Assembly: GCF_026212465.1 (NCBI RefSeq) | Contig: NC_080060.1 | Coordinates: forward strand, 191,501 to 255,500 | Source: Amaranthus tricolor | Lineage: Eukaryota > Streptophyta > Magnoliopsida > Caryophyllales > Amaranthaceae | DNA length: 64,000 nt | Direction: 5' to 3' | Shown here: in pieces, positions 1 to 12,110 of the stretch | Position numbering within the stretch: position 1 is the first letter of the stretch | How the letters are laid out: the number at the start of each line of letters is the position of its first letter | The notes under the pieces: model-generated | The model's input: only the letters and a program-made list of their open reading frames with translations | Database searches by the model: none | Told to the model about the DNA's origin: nothing | Made by a program: the position numbers and the translations under genes

Positions 1-495
1 GCTTTCCTCAAAGAGCTTCCTCAAAGGCAACCGGATCTTTTGAGGTGGATCATCCAACCCAGATCCATTTTGATAGTCATACCCGTACCCGTATATCAAA
101 TCCGTATTAAAAACAGGAAATAATGGTTTTATTTTACCATCAGAGAAGATTTCATCGGCTGAAATCGGTGATGAATTGTCTTCTCCACATAAAACCACAA
201 ATTCAAATTCACTCTCTACATCTTCGTCATCAGAATTCTTGTCTTCTCGTTGTTCTTGTTGTTCTTCCTTCTTTTGGACGGTGTCGTATTGGTGGGTGTC
301 TTGAAATGCGTCGTCATAAGAAAAGTCAGAGTAGAAGTCATCATCATAGGGATCATCGTAAGATAAGTTGAGCTCCTTGACAACACGCGCTGCAACATCG
401 GCGATGTTTTCAGAAGAGAAAGTAGTGAAGCTAGGAGATTGGGAGGAGAGTGAGAAAGACGCGCCACTAACAATTTGGTCCGTTCTTGCGGTCAT
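1..495 (-). CDS. DUF1645 family protein, N-terminal part (runs off left edge)
   Basis: The minus strand is open from an ATG at 495 to the window edge, giving the first 165 residues. The start MTARTDQIVSG is followed by a Ser-rich stretch and a run rich in Asp, Tyr and Glu (about residues 42-90). Then comes ESEFEFVVL and the segment ISADEIFSDGKIKPLFPVF, typical of plant DUF1645 proteins, and near the edge RLPLRKLFEE. The biochemical role of this family is not established; members are mostly described as stress-responsive or calmodulin-binding-like, and I infer no function beyond family membership. The ATG is the first in frame, and a TATA-like box lies 76 bp upstream. No intron is seen in the visible part. 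Shorter ORFs in other frames over this region are shadows. Confidence 0.85.
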   Translation of the reverse strand, partial: MTARTDQIVSGASFSLSSQSPSFTTFSSENIADVAARVVKELNLSYDDPYDDDFYSDFSYDDAFQDTHQYDTVQKKEEQQEQREDKNSDDEDVESEFEFVVLCGEDNSSPISADEIFSDGKIKPLFPVFNTDLIYGYGYDYQNGSGLDDPPQKIRLPLRKLFEES

Positions 496-570
496 TTTTT
501 GAGTTGAGAAAAAAAGTCAAGAGAGAGAAAAGGCAGGGTTTGAAAGGATTGGGTGGTTGGTAGTGGGAGA

Positions 571-577
571 TTTATAG
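571..577 (-). promoter_or_regulatory. TATA-like box for the DUF1645 gene
   Basis: The minus strand reads CTATAAA here, 76 bp upstream of the DUF1645 ATG. The spacing leaves room for a 5' leader of about 40-45 nt. Prediction from sequence only. Confidence 0.5.
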
Positions 578-1452
578 AGCGGGCTGTGTGAAATGCAAGG
601 CAAAATCAATGACCAAATATTTGGTAACTAAAGTAAAGAAATATTGGAGAAGAAGTTTCTTTAAATACGAGTACATTAATAATCCCTACCTTTGAATTAA
701 GATATTTTAATTAAGAGGATTTTAATATTGTTGAACACATAATACTTTTGTATAAAACCGTCTTATATTGAGATACGTTTAAAGTCATCATTAACATTTA
801 TATTCAGTATTTCCTCTATAGAAAATTATAATCAGGGTCTGATGAAAGAAAGAAAATGATAACTCGTACTCAAAGAGAAGAGTGTGGTCAAAGAATCCTT
901 CGACACGTCTAAACTGTCTGTTTTAAATTAAATAACTAAAGTTTAATGTTTTAATATCTAAAATGCTAATTTTAATGAGTTATGAAGGTGAATTTTCTAT
1001 TTATGCATGGGGTTTGAGTTTAAAAAACAACGTTTGAATGGAATTTTTTTTCTTCTAATTTTGTATTTATTGAATTAAATTAATTTGTTTTAAGTCTATT
1101 ACTCTTATTGACGATATTGATAAATTGATGAGCTTACTTTGTGCTGTGACTGTTGAAAGTTAATTATGGATAGTCCGTAGAAAGGTTTTGATTGTTTGAG
1201 TAGGGGCCAAGAATATTGCAACATTGACCCTGTGTGAGTTGTTTTATTTGTCTATATAATTAATACTTTGATTGTGATTGCATCAATTATTTTTCATGAC
1301 AAAACTAATAATGGATCTAATTGGAATATGTATACTTCAATGTAATCCCAACTATGTTGATATTATCTTATTATGATCAGATGATATTTTCAACAGAATC
1401 AAAAAGTAATTTTAAATTTAGAAGTATTATATTGAATTGAATGAAAATATAA
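578..1452. other. Intergenic, no gene seen
   Basis: AT-rich DNA between the DUF1645 promoter and the copia element. Only short chance ORFs are present and I recognised no repeat. Confidence 0.6.
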
Positions 1453-1719
1453 TGAAAAAAATTAATAACAATTTATGAAGAAATCAATAACAATTTGATT
1501 TAGATTTAAACTTAAAATCATTTAGTTTTCATTTTCATTCATCAAAGAGAGACAAATGCCCCCTATTAATACAAAAGATAAAACTTACAATATGGAAACT
1601 AAATAATATAAATATCGTAACTTCCAAAACACTTAAAATAATATTCTAGAATAAAATAACATTAGAATCAAAATATTCAGCCTATTATTTTCTAAATATT
1701 CTACTTATTATTTCCTACA
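1453..1719 (-). repeat. 3' LTR of copia element 1
   Basis: A 267-bp LTR bounded by TG...CA. It aligns along its length with 3853-4067 apart from about 50 bp missing from the other copy. Confidence 0.9.
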
Positions 1720-1787
1720 CTCCCCCTCAAGTTTGATCTCGAGATAACCGAAACCAAACTTGCCCAAAAAACTATCGTTACTATGCT

Positions 1788-2483
1788 TTAAGAGATCGAA
1801 CTCCCCATGAGAACCAATCCAGCATAATCCAAGTAGTATAATCCACCGCATTCAGTACCATGACAAATGGTCTTTTGGGTCTGGGTATCCTGTACAATAC
1901 AGCCATGAGTGGTCATAGGAACAATACAATTTATTAGTTCTTTGGTGAGTTCACTAATAGATAATAATTTATATGACAAATTCAGGATCAAAAAACCGTT
2001 TTTCAATTGAAGAGACAGGGAAATGGCAATCGGGCCTTCACCATCCACATGAACACAATCACCAGTTTTAGTATGGGTAGTGGGGTTATAATATAAAAGA
2101 TCACCGGGGTCAAAAGTCATAGACTTGGTTGCCCCGCAATCAAAAATCCAAGGGTTGGAATAATTGGAATGGGAATCATTTATTTTAAATTGTGGACTTA
2201 AGTGAACATTAGGGTTGTTAGATGAAGAAGGCCTTGGGTTTGAATTTTTAACGTGGATCCCTGGGTTCCCATATTGGGACATGCGGGTCAGGGACGGGTC
2301 ATAGGGGTTTCTAGGGTTTGTTTGTGTGGGCTCTCTATAAATAGAGTTATTTATGGAAAGTTCACATTTCCCCCTATTCTCATCTTCTTCTCTCTCTGAT
2401 ATTCCTTGGTGCCGGAAACCACCCCTCACTGTGGGGACCATGTCGTCGGCCCGGTTTGCCGGAGCCTTGGTGGCGGTCACCAC
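1788..2483 (-). pseudogene. Copia protease / GAG-pre-integrase fragment (element 1)
   Basis: This 231-codon open frame contains the copia aspartic-protease context WIFDCGATKSMTFDP (canonical D-C-G-A-T), then a segment resembling the following part of copia polyproteins ending in GGLYYLDYAG. At that point the homologous frame of element 2 continues into integrase, but here the sequence jumps to the extreme 3' end of the internal region. About 4 kb of pol is therefore missing. The upstream part of the frame is low-complexity and Asn/Pro-rich. Non-functional remnant. Confidence 0.8.
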
Positions 2484-2899
2484 GTGTACGGTTGAAGGAT
2501 TTGTGTCTCTTTCATGTATGTCATTTTGGTGGTCTCGTATTTCCTTGTGACATTCACTGTCACCATTTTTATTATGTTTTATTGGGTTTGTTCTTGAATC
2601 TTGGCTATTGGTTTTTGGATTAGGACTTTGTTAGTATTGATTTTTTTAATTTAATTTGATTTTTGGGTTTTTTTTTATTGTGTCCTAGACTCGGATTTTG
2701 GATCTATGGGTTTTGTGTTTTGGTTTTTGAGGTTGATGGTGTTCTAGACTCGGATTTTGAAACTGTTTGGTTTTGTTTTTCTTGTTTTTGGGGTTAATGG
2801 GAGTAGGTTGTTGGTGGTGTTTGTGGTGGTGATCTTGTTGGATCACTCCCATACATGCCCAAGACAACGTACCTTGACCTGTCTCTTCATGTGTGTCCT

Positions 2900-3760
2900 C
2901 TGGTTGTGATGTTCCTGCCAGAGAAGGGATGGTAGTGATGAACTGAGCCTTGCCACCAGCCTGGGTAACCGGTGCATTGTTAGCGGCCTTTCGTTGCTTT
3001 AAATCCTCCCACCAATCTGGATAGCCAATGAGTTTGAAGCACCTTTCCTTGGTGTGCTGAGAACCTCCACAGTGGTCACATCTCAGATGCGACTTATCTA
3101 CCTTGTCTCACCGAAATAAAGAATAATCTGACCGATTTTTGACCATGAGCACGCTCTTAATTTCTGAGGGACTATTTCCGAATGATGAAGCGTCGGTCAT
3201 TATACCACGTCGGTTGATTTCTCGGCGAATGGTAACATAGGCCTTCTCAACTGTGGGTAATGGGTCTTGGTTGAGAAGATCCTGACGTTCCTTATAAAAT
3301 GTGTCGTTTATTCCAGCTAAAAATTGGTACAATTGCTGCCACTCTTAGTTCATCTCTTTCACTGCTCAAAAGTGTTTCAATACCCTTCCATAAGTCCCCA
3401 AGATGTAGTATAATCAAGAAATTGATTTACTAGATCTGAACTAATGTTAGAAATAAGCCATGAAAAGACAAGTGAATCCATTTATTTCCATTGTGTATAT
3501 GACGGATCTGTTGGACTCGGAGGGGCGGCTGTAATGTGACTAAGCCTTCCTCGAGATTCAAATGCTATGGAGATGTGTTTACACCATGTGGTGTAATTGT
3601 GATATGTTAATTTTTCGGTCACTCTTAATTCAGCGGTTTCAGTATGTGTGGTTTTGGTATGGATATTTGTATTGATCTGTTTGAAAATTTGTTGGACTAT
3701 TTGTTCCATTTGAGTAACTGAAATCATTTGTTGGTTGTTTTGGTTTTCTTATTCTGCCAT
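2900..3760 (-). pseudogene. Degraded copia gag (element 1)
   Basis: The gag region starts at an ATG at 3760 that meets a stop after three codons (MAE, stop). Recognisable pieces follow: TEKLTYHNYTTWCKHISIAF at about 3600, YQFLAGINDTFYKERQDLL at about 3330-3270, and a zinc knuckle C-X2-C-X4-H-X4-C (CDHCGG...H...C) at about 3030-3080. These match the order of gag in element 2. Frames are broken between the pieces, so no full-length Gag can be made. Confidence 0.75.
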
Positions 3761-3852
3761 TGTTGATTAAGGGTTAAAGGGTTAAAGGTTGATGATGAGA
3801 ACCGAAAAAAGGTGTCGCCGATCCCGGAGTACACCTTATGGCTCTGATACCA

Positions 3853-4067
3853 TGAAGAAATTAATAACAGTTTATAAAGAAATTTATAACAATTTGGCTT
3901 ATGTTTAAGCTTAAAATCATTTGGTTTTCATTCTCTTCATGAAAGAGAGGCAAATGCCCCTTATTAATGCAAAAGATAGAATTTACAATATAGAAACTAA
4001 ATAGTAACATTAGAATCAAAATATTTTGCCTATTATTTCCTAAATATTCTGCTTATCATTTCCTACA
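3853..4067 (-). repeat. 5' LTR of copia element 1
   Basis: A 215-bp LTR, TG...CA, followed on the minus strand directly by the tRNA-Met primer-binding site. It lacks about 50 bp present in the partner LTR. Confidence 0.9.
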
Positions 4068-4322
4068 TATAAGACAAAAAACTTAATTTTATAAAAATTA
4101 GTAGAGTTGAATAGAATGAATACAATTTATTACGATAATCAATCAAGTATATATATGCATGAAAACTTTTATTTTTATTATTCAACTGAAACAAAACTGA
4201 ATTTTCAAAACATAAATGATAGAATTAAACAATTTGACAAATATCGACCTGACTTTTCACAGACAAATAACAAAACAAAACATATAACATTTGATTATAT
4301 TATCATTACTAATTCCTAAAAA

Positions 4323-5030
4323 TTTAACAGGCTCTCTTTTGAGAGGCCGTCTTTACTAAAGACGGCTCTCAAGAGCCCATCCCACTTTCCTTCTATAGTA
4401 AATATCTTAATTTAAAAAAAAATGTTGTTTTTAAAAAAAATGTAGAAAACTGCTTTCTTTTTGGAAGAAGAAAAGTTTTCTGATTAATTGCCTATTCCCA
4501 AGCAAAATAAAACATCATTTAGTAATAAATCATATTTTTTCTTTTTTAAAAAAAATTTAAGGTTCATCAATGGCGGAAAACAGTGATGTTGAAGATGACA
4601 ATTATGGTTAATTTTTATGATTTAGGGTTAAAGTAATATATTTAGAGTTATAATATAATATATTTGAGGTTATAACATAATATATTTAGGGTTATAACAG
4701 AATATATTTGTGGTTATAACACAATATATTTGGGGTTATAACTCAATCTATTTGGAATTAAAACTTAATATATTTGAGGTTTTGTAACATAATATATTTG
4801 CTTGTATTATTATAATATTAATTTTATAGTATTATATCACAAATATATATTGTTATAGACCCAAATCTATTACGTTATAACCGCAATTATATATTTTGTT
4901 ATAACCCCAACTATATTAAGTAATGACTCCAAATATATTATGGTTATAACCCCAAATATATTATATAATTACAAATATATTATGTTATAACTCCCAATAT
5001 ATAATGTTATAACCACAATTGTTTTTATTA
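4323..5030. repeat. Fold-back repeat with GGTTATAAC-type subrepeats
   Basis: The stretch begins with a short hairpin (GAGAGCCGTC... type, 4330-4376). Then come many copies of a unit close to GGTTATAACATAATATATTT at about 4620-4810, mirrored by inverted units (TTATAACCCCAAATATATTA type) at about 4850-5020. The same combination of a GACGGCTCT hairpin and GTTATAACC subrepeats recurs at 19530-19900, which suggests a dispersed repeat family. Class unknown. Confidence 0.5.
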
Positions 5031-5376
5031 ATGTCCCCCAAACAGTAGACTTTGTTGTCTTCTTCAACATTACAATTTACATCATTAATGAAACTTAATT
5101 TAAAAAAAATCAGAAAATTGTAAATCCAACAAATATATAACACAATCAACCCAAAAAAAAATGAAAATGAAAGCTTAAAAACAAAAATGATGAAGTATAA
5201 ATACATAACTTTGATTGTTTTGCAAATGTTGAAGAAGATAAACAGAAAATAAATAACAATAAAGTTTGAGAGAGGAAGATGGAGATTGAAAACCACAAAT
5301 GCAATTTGAGAGAAGAAGATGAGTAGTTTTGTCAAGAAAGAGAAAAAGAATAAAAAAAAATGAAAGTTAAAAAGTA

Positions 5377-5743
5377 CTCCCTCCGTTCTTTTTTTATCTT
5401 CCACATATTATAACGGGTAGTTTCAAAAGTTCTTCCACTTTAGAATACTTTCTATTTTTAGAAAGTTTTTATCCCAATTTTACCCCTTAAAACCCCCCCT
5501 TTTTCTTTTAATGTACCCTTTTCTTTTATCTATAATTATTTTCTTTCTCATACTTTCAATATAATCATTACTTCACACTACTATTTAATTAAAATAATAT
5601 CCACTACAACCTCATACTTCCAATACAATCATTACTTCACACTACTATTTAATTAAAATAATACCCACTACAACCCAAAGATTCTATGTTCCTTAATATG
5701 TGTGAAAAACCCAAAATGAAAGATCAAAAAAGAACGGAAGGAG
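5377..5743. mobile_element. Stowaway-type MITE
   Basis: Terminal inverted repeats CTCCCTCCGTTCTTTTTT and its complement bound a 367-bp element flanked by TA at 5375-5376 and 5744-5745. These are hallmarks of Tc1/mariner-derived Stowaway MITEs. The interior contains a direct duplication around TTTAATTAAAATAATA and no coding sequence. Confidence 0.85.
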
Positions 5744-6625
5744 TATTGTTTAAAAAGTTTAGTTATTTTTTTTTAAATTTAAAAATTGGACTAACCCAAA
5801 CTTAAGACGTATTTTGTAAACACGGTTTCAAGTAAAAATTTTTGAAAACTTAAATACTCCAATATTACGATAATCTCCACTTGTTGGTGTGTAATCTCCA
5901 AGTTGTGGGATTATATAGTGCTACAACAAATAACAACAAAACACAACACAATACATCTTTGTCAACATTTTGCTTGGTTAACACGTTGACACGTGGGATT
6001 AATTAAGATTTGAGAATCAATTTTTAAGTTAACTTCAATGTACATTTTAAGGATTTAGGATGATGATGATCATTAATAATAATGTGAACTTTGCATGTTT
6101 TGATAAATAACTCTACAATGCAAGGAGTAGTAATTAATTCTTAATTTGGTGAATGTGATCGTCTAGAAGATAATTAAAGTAAACCATTATGTTTCTTATA
6201 TTTTTGCCATCTGTTTCTTCTTTTTTTTCTTCTTTTTCTAAAGTGTAATGCACCAACTATAAATTGATGGTTGCTTTTTATGCTTTAATGTGAAATTTCT
6301 ATACTTGTTATCATCTATTAAATAATCAACTTTAATTCTGATTTTATAGCACATAGAAACAAATTAAATATCATTTCAGACAAGATTGGTATTCCTAGAA
6401 TAACTAAATTTATACCATTTTAAAATAAAATACACTATTTTATTTTGATGATGGTAATTAAACTTTAATTGTTATTTTTTTCACAAATTTTCATTATTAT
6501 CTAGTTAATTCCAAATTTTTAAATGCTTATGCGTTGAAATAAATTTCATGAAGAAATTGATTTGTTTGAAGGAGAACAAGTATTAACCATTAAACTTATC
6601 GAGATATGTTTCTTCCAAAATTATA

Positions 6626-6874
6626 CTCTCTTTCAGTGATTTTGTCCCATTTAATTTAGGCACGTTCGTCAAGACAATTATTTAATTCTTAATATATTTT
6701 ATTGTGCAAAACTAAAAATTATAACAAGTTGATATTAATAATTCTTTCGTCACGAATCAAACAAGACACCAATTGACTATATTGTAATTATAGATAAAAA
6801 AATAAAATACAAATTAAAAGTAAACTGTGAATAGTGTAAAAAAATCAAATAGGACAAATTACTAAAACGGACAG
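6626..6874. mobile_element. Stowaway-like MITE, diverged
   Basis: The ends CTCTCTTTCAGTGATTTTGT and (as complement) TTCTGTCCGTTTTAGT are loosely inverted, with TA on the left flank. The interior carries the family core in reverse orientation (AATCAAACAAGACACC...TTGACTATATTG), which recurs in several other copies in this window. Confidence 0.6.
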
Positions 6875-7113
6875 AATACAAAGTAGCTTCCCATGCATCA
6901 TCATATCTACGATTTAATACTGGGTTACAAACAGGACGTTAATGATATTAAATCTTTTCTAGAAATAAAAAATATCTTAATTTTTAGATGACTCAGAATA
7001 TTTTAGTGAGTGTGGTGGAGTATATAAGATATTATTAATTTTCAACCATCATTTTACTTGTAGATGGTAGTTTTGAAGGGATAGTGAAACAAACGGCAAA
7101 ATGATAACACATT

Positions 7114-7122
<9 letters not shown>

Positions 7123-7150
<28 letters not shown>

Positions 7151-7270
7151 TAGATGCAATATAGAGTTGGTCATTGGTCTCTTTATTTATGAGTTGTATT
7201 TGGTTTGGTTGGATCTATGAAAATTTTTCAATTTCAAAAAAAATAATAATAATAATAATAATCCTTTCAA

Positions 7271-7309
<39 letters not shown>
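7123..7309. repeat. (AAT)n microsatellites
   Basis: Runs of AAT at about 7123-7150, 7241-7261 and 7271-7309, separated by unique sequence. Confidence 0.9.
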
Positions 7310-7310
<1 letters not shown>

Positions 7311-8466
7311 TACTACCTTTATAGTTTGTTTCATGCTGTACCATTTTGATTTAATATAAATATTAGGAAAATGATTAATTGATAACAAAATAATATTATT
7401 ATCTTTAATATATATAATAATAAAAATGTAAGAATAAATAATATATAGAGCGAAAATAAAGTAGAAATAAATAATGTTTTTTAAAAAAGTAGAGATAAAT
7501 AAGATAATTTAAAAGTTTATTTTTATGAGAGTTTATGTATTGGTGTAGAAGGGAGAAGGGATGGAAAAGAAAGATGTAGAAGTATAAATAAAAATAGTTA
7601 GCAGCATCATGCATAGTGTTGGGCGGTGAACAGCCATGATGAGCTCAGTCTTTTTTGTATGTATTAATAGACCAAATTGCCTGGTTTCTTAAGTTTACCT
7701 GCAACTGTTGGACACGTGTGAACCCAACATTTCCTCAAATAATCTTGACGTATACATATTTATTTTGATAAAACTACCATGCATCCATATATTATTGGAG
7801 GTTCAGACTCTATTTAATTTAGTTTATTACAAAGTCTATTGTAAAAAGAAGATCAAATTCTTTATTTTGAAGAATAAATGATTCAATCGATCCATCATTC
7901 CATCTTCGTTGTATGTGAACGAATAGGACTAATTAATACTGTTTAATGCTTTTAATTTAAATAACTTGTATCAATTAATCTTCTTTTTCTTTTTTCTTTT
8001 TTTAATTTCTCATTTGTGAGATTATTAATTAATTTATAATAATTATTAGAATTTTTTTTAAGCAGATTTTTATTTGTATATAATTGGGAAATATGATTTT
8101 TCTTTCTTAGTCTTATATAAAGAAGTGAAATGAATTTTTCTTTTTCTAATATGATGTTAAAGAGGGAAAAGTTTATGAATTTAGACTAATTAATGAAAGC
8201 TATGCTCTATTTACTCACATTATGTTAAAAACTAATGACAGGATGAAAACTTCAATGTAGTTCAAGTACCTTAATTAAAATTGACTGTTATTTATACGAA
8301 AGATGATATTTCACTTTAGATTATAAATTTATTTCAAATGTAACAGTTAAAACAAAATAAAATGTGTAGTATAGGAAAAACAAAAGAAATAAACGAAGTA
8401 TTTTACTTATTGGATTAATAAATATAGTTGTAAAAAAAAATAGATACACCTAATAAAGAAAAGGAA

Positions 8467-8821
8467 AATTTGCAAAGAAACACTTTATAAAATCAGTTTT
8501 TTAAGAAAACACCTTTTAAAATTTTTTTTGTAAAAAAACACCTTTTAAGAGACATTTTATTAAAAAAATACCTTATCTCAGTTTCCGGTGACTTTTGTCA
8601 ACTTTCAGGCGTTGACTATGCCATTTGAGCTCAAAAGTCAACGCTTGAAAGTTGACAAATGGCATAGTCAACTCAACGCTTGAAAGTTGACAAAAGTCAC
8701 CGGAAACTGATTTAAGGTGTTTTTTTAATAAACAGTCTCTTAATGAGTGTTTTTTTACAAAAAAAATTTTAAAGGTGTTTTTTAAAAGAAACCGGTTTTA
8801 TAAGGTGTTTCTTTGCAAATT
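8467..8821. mobile_element. Fold-back MITE (355 bp)
   Basis: The element is nearly palindromic. The outer ends AATTTGCAAAGAAACAC and its complement are followed inward by matching AAAACACCTTTT-type segments. The inner arms GTTTCCGGTGACTTTTGTCA (8580 onward) pair with TGACAAAAGTCACCGGAAAC (8690-8709). A short unpaired centre includes a further copy of the GTCAACGCTTGAAAG motif. No clear target duplication was found. A transcript would fold into a long hairpin. Confidence 0.8.
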
Positions 8822-10576
8822 ATTCTAAAGAAAAAGTTATTGGTTAAAAAATAATTGTGTTAATATTTTAGTTTGAAAAAAAATATGTAATATTAGTAGC
8901 CATCAAACCAAACTTGAAAACATAAAGAAAATGAAGGTTTAATATAGCAAAGTATGAAAATGTCAAAGTCATGAATGGATTAGGCTCAAATCTTTTTCTC
9001 TAAGAAATTTATAGAATTAAGTATTAAGTTGGTTTCATATACGTCACTCTCATGATTCTTAGCACGATTTTGGCCAAACAATTAGAATAATATTAATCTT
9101 GGAAATTTGTAGTTTACCTAATACAATACTAGTCTATGTTTGAGTTTTCTAGAAGATCCATCAATTTATAAACACATGCACCAAAAATTAGGGAATCAAG
9201 AGAAGAGACCATGTATCTAAGAACTACAATGAATTATGTGTAGCCCACCACTTGCCAATCACAATCTTCGAGATACAACTTTGTAAACTATTTAGAGAAA
9301 ATTCTATAATCTTAATTAACTTTTTTGAAATTTTAGACTTGGTTCAAAAATATATGCCGAGTCTTTGCTTTATCCAAGACCTCCCTACTCCCCCCCCCTC
9401 CCTTTTAAATTATATTTCGGTATTCTTTTTGTCTAGAAGGAGGCTAATTATTATATGGCCAATTAGTTGACGTCACACCATGCTAAATATAATCAAATCT
9501 TGGTCTACATACATACTAACATTACAACTTATTAACTTTGTCTCAACTAATATTACTAATGCTATTTATATATTGGTCTCAGATTATGGCTCTTTTATTT
9601 TTAACTTAAAAAATTAAAAAAAATTGATACTAATAATTTAATTTTTTTACCTATCCGTTAAGAATAATTTTATATTTTGAGTATTTTCTAATATAATCTA
9701 ACCTTTGACCATACAATTGCTCACAACATAATACTTTATTACAAACAAAATTGGTAATAATAAGGTATGCTGTCAGCAAACTAAAACAAAAATTGAATTA
9801 TTCACAGCAAATTAAGGACAAATATTGAATTATTAGAGAATAATCTAAAAATAGAATTATTAACATCAGACAAGCAAAAAATTACTTTACTAATTAAAAT
9901 TTGTCCAAAAATTAATGTTATTAGTAGATCTTTTCTTTGGACAGGTTCCTATGCCCATGGTTCTAAGTCGTCCCATGTACAAATAAAAATGCAGTAAAAT
10001 AATTTATTAACCATAAATAATTATATGTACAAAACATTTAAAAAAGTATAAATAGAGCATGATATAAATTTCTCCTATTAAAAAATTCATTCAAGACAGT
10101 TCATATTTTAAAAAATTATCATCATCATTATACACAGTGTATTTCTAGCGCTTTAAAAACTATGATCAGACTCTGATAAGGAATGGAAAACGGCAACCCA
10201 TGAGTTAAGATTATCTCCATTACTTAAAATGTAATGGAGAGTCTATTACTCAATTTAATGGTTATAAATGTTTGATAGAAAAAAACAAAAAAAAAAATTA
10301 AAATTTTATTTAAATCTTATTCTAAAATAAATATCAAAATCTTAATATGATTAATGAGAAAAAGTAATATAGAGAATTCAAATACTTGGTCTTCAATGCC
10401 AATAAATAGTAACATACATATAAACTCTAGTTCACAGTCTGTGTTTGAGGCCCAACACGTCGTACCTTTAAATTTTAAAAGGATCAAGTGCTTTATAATT
10501 TTTTTTTTCTGCAATTTGCAGTGAGTGTTTCACAATCATCACAATTCGCAAAGTAGTTAGATTTAATTATGAATTA
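8822..10576. other. Intergenic, no gene seen
   Basis: AT-rich, with only short ORFs that look like chance. No recognised repeat or RNA. Confidence 0.55.
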
Positions 10577-10796
10577 CTTCCTCCAATTTATTATTAATAT
10601 TTCATTTGCTTTATACACTCTATTTAATACACTTATTAAATCCTTAATATCGCTAAATTCTCGCATTGAGATAAATCAAACAAGATCCCACTTGACTATA
10701 TTTTAACTTATAGATTAAGAATAAAATACAAATTAAGAGTAAGAAATGAATAGTGTCTAAAAAGCAAATAAAACATTATTAATGAATCGGAGAGAG
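10577..10796. mobile_element. Stowaway-like MITE (220 bp)
   Basis: The left end CTTCCTCCAATTTATTA and the right end (complement of CTCTCTCCGATTCATTA) are flanked by TA at 10575-10576 and 10797-10798. The interior has the family core in reverse orientation (AATCAAACAAGATCCCACTT...GACTATATTTTAAC). Confidence 0.75.
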
Positions 10797-10798
10797 TA

Positions 10799-11511
10799 CT
10801 AAGATTGGATTCATTTTATATATATAATATATATATATCATGATGTCATGTCATATAAAAAAGTCTAAAATACAAGTATTAGATAAAAAAACGCGCTAAA
10901 TACTCAATTATACTCACCCATATCTCAATGAATTTACTATTTATTTTGGTTTGTATCTTAATTAATAAATGTACTAGATATCCATATTTCAATATGGACG
11001 ACATATTTCACCTCATCTTATTCACAAAGTTAATAACTCTTCTCTCATCCACTCACATATATATGTCTTTATATTTTATTTTTTGGTGGATGAATAATAA
11101 TCATATCATATATTGTTATAAATATACGAATATTGTGTACAACTAATAAAATGGTATTTAGTACTAATGGTTAATCAAAAATAATTTTTTTATTATTTCT
11201 AACAATTAACTAAGATAGGGTTATATATGACTAAAATTTATACTATAATTTATTCTCATTGTTATTATTATTTAATATTAATAACCGAACCAACTGTTTA
11301 TTTATGATATTAAATTAAGTAACAAGATGTTGTATATCGAGTACATGCATCAAGATCTAACAGTCCGAGAAGCCCATTAAATCTGAATCGAGGTGAAGCC
11401 CAATAAAAAGTATAAGCAGTCCAGCCCATTAAATCATGTTATCTTACATGCGCACAGTTGCACACCTTCCGAACCGTGAAGGTTTACTACGTCCGTTCCA
11501 TTTGGTTGGCT
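10799..11511. other. Intergenic, no gene seen
   Basis: No supported gene. At 11370-11440 there are three AGCCCA (site II-like, TGGGCT) motifs, two of them within AGCCCATTAAAT. No transcript-like ORF follows. Confidence 0.5.
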
Positions 11512-11520
11512 TAATTCTAA

Positions 11521-11736
11521 CATAAATTTTCATATGAGACAGTCTCACAGTTAAACTATTTTAATTAAGTTGGCCCAATATATATGTATTTTTAAAGTGA
11601 TAACTTTTAATAGTCTTAAAGTTATCATTTATAACATTAAAGTGATCACTTACAATTTGAAAGTGATCACTTAGAGAAATGAGCTTATTTATATGGGCTC
11701 GTCTCATGGTGAGACGGTCTCATATAAGACGAGCTG
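11521..11736. mobile_element. Non-autonomous DNA element with GAGACGGTCTC ends
   Basis: A 216-bp element flanked by a perfect 9-bp duplication TAATTCTAA (11512-11520 and 11737-11745). The ends carry palindromic motifs: TGAGACAGTCTCA on the left and TGAGACGGTCTCA followed by TAAGACGAG on the right. The middle contains AAGTGATCACTTA-type palindromes. A second member with the same order of motifs is at about 16907-17183. The 8-9-bp duplication suggests a hAT- or Mutator-derived element. Confidence 0.7.
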
Positions 11737-11896
11737 TAATTCTAATTAGAGTTGTTAATATTACATTCACAAATTATTGTATGAGACGATCGTCTTATAG
11801 TAAAATAGTCTCATACAAGAAGGATTGTATTAAGTTATAGTTAATATATATTGAAAGCAGTCTAGTTCATCTATGTGTTTCCATACCATATTCACA

Positions 11897-12110
11897 ACCC
11901 ATTTGGTAATTATTATTAAATGATGGAAATGCTAATGAAAAGTTAATGTGGTGCGATAGAAAATGTCTGACAACGATGATGGTCATGATAAATTGTGAAT
12001 GAAAAAACTTTTCTATGATCAAAGTGAGATGACATACTCCGTATATTTAATGAATATTTACCCTTAAAATCATTCTCATTAATATTGTTTATTACCAACA
12101 ACCAAAGGGT
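11897..12110. mobile_element. Candidate MITE with ACCCxTTTGGT ends
   Basis: Imperfect terminal inverted repeats: ACCCATTTGGTAATTATTAT on the left and, as complement, ACCCTTTGGTTGTTGGTAAT on the right, about 214 bp apart, with no coding content. Target duplication not resolved. Confidence 0.45.

Larger units (their letters stand above)
1453..4067 (-). mobile_element. Internally deleted Ty1/copia LTR retrotransposon (element 1)
   Basis: A complete insertion on the minus strand, with LTRs at 1453-1719 and 3853-4067 and a perfect 5-bp target duplication TATAA at 1448-1452 and 4068-4072. The primer-binding site TGGTATCAGAGC (minus, 3841-3852) directly abuts the 5' LTR and matches the 3' end of initiator tRNA-Met. 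A purine tract around 1720-1732 abuts the 3' LTR. The interior has gag remnants, a CCHC zinc knuckle and protease, then jumps to the 3' end of pol; integrase, reverse transcriptase and RNase H are absent. The LTRs differ at many sites and the 5' LTR lacks about 50 bp, so the insertion is old. It cannot move by itself. Confidence 0.93.
5744..8466. other. Intergenic, no gene seen; one MITE and AAT microsatellites
   Basis: Very AT-rich. It contains the MITE at 6626-6874 and (AAT)n runs at about 7123-7150 and 7241-7309. No ORF resembles a known protein. Confidence 0.6.

Noticed and set aside
4985..5404. 139-codon minus ORF rich in Phe/Leu
   Set aside because: It begins in a Stowaway terminal repeat and reads AT-rich DNA; no domain recognised.
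11350..11470. Possible snRNA or ribosomal-protein promoter (three AGCCCA motifs)
   Set aside because: No upstream sequence element/TATA pair of snRNA genes and no gene downstream.
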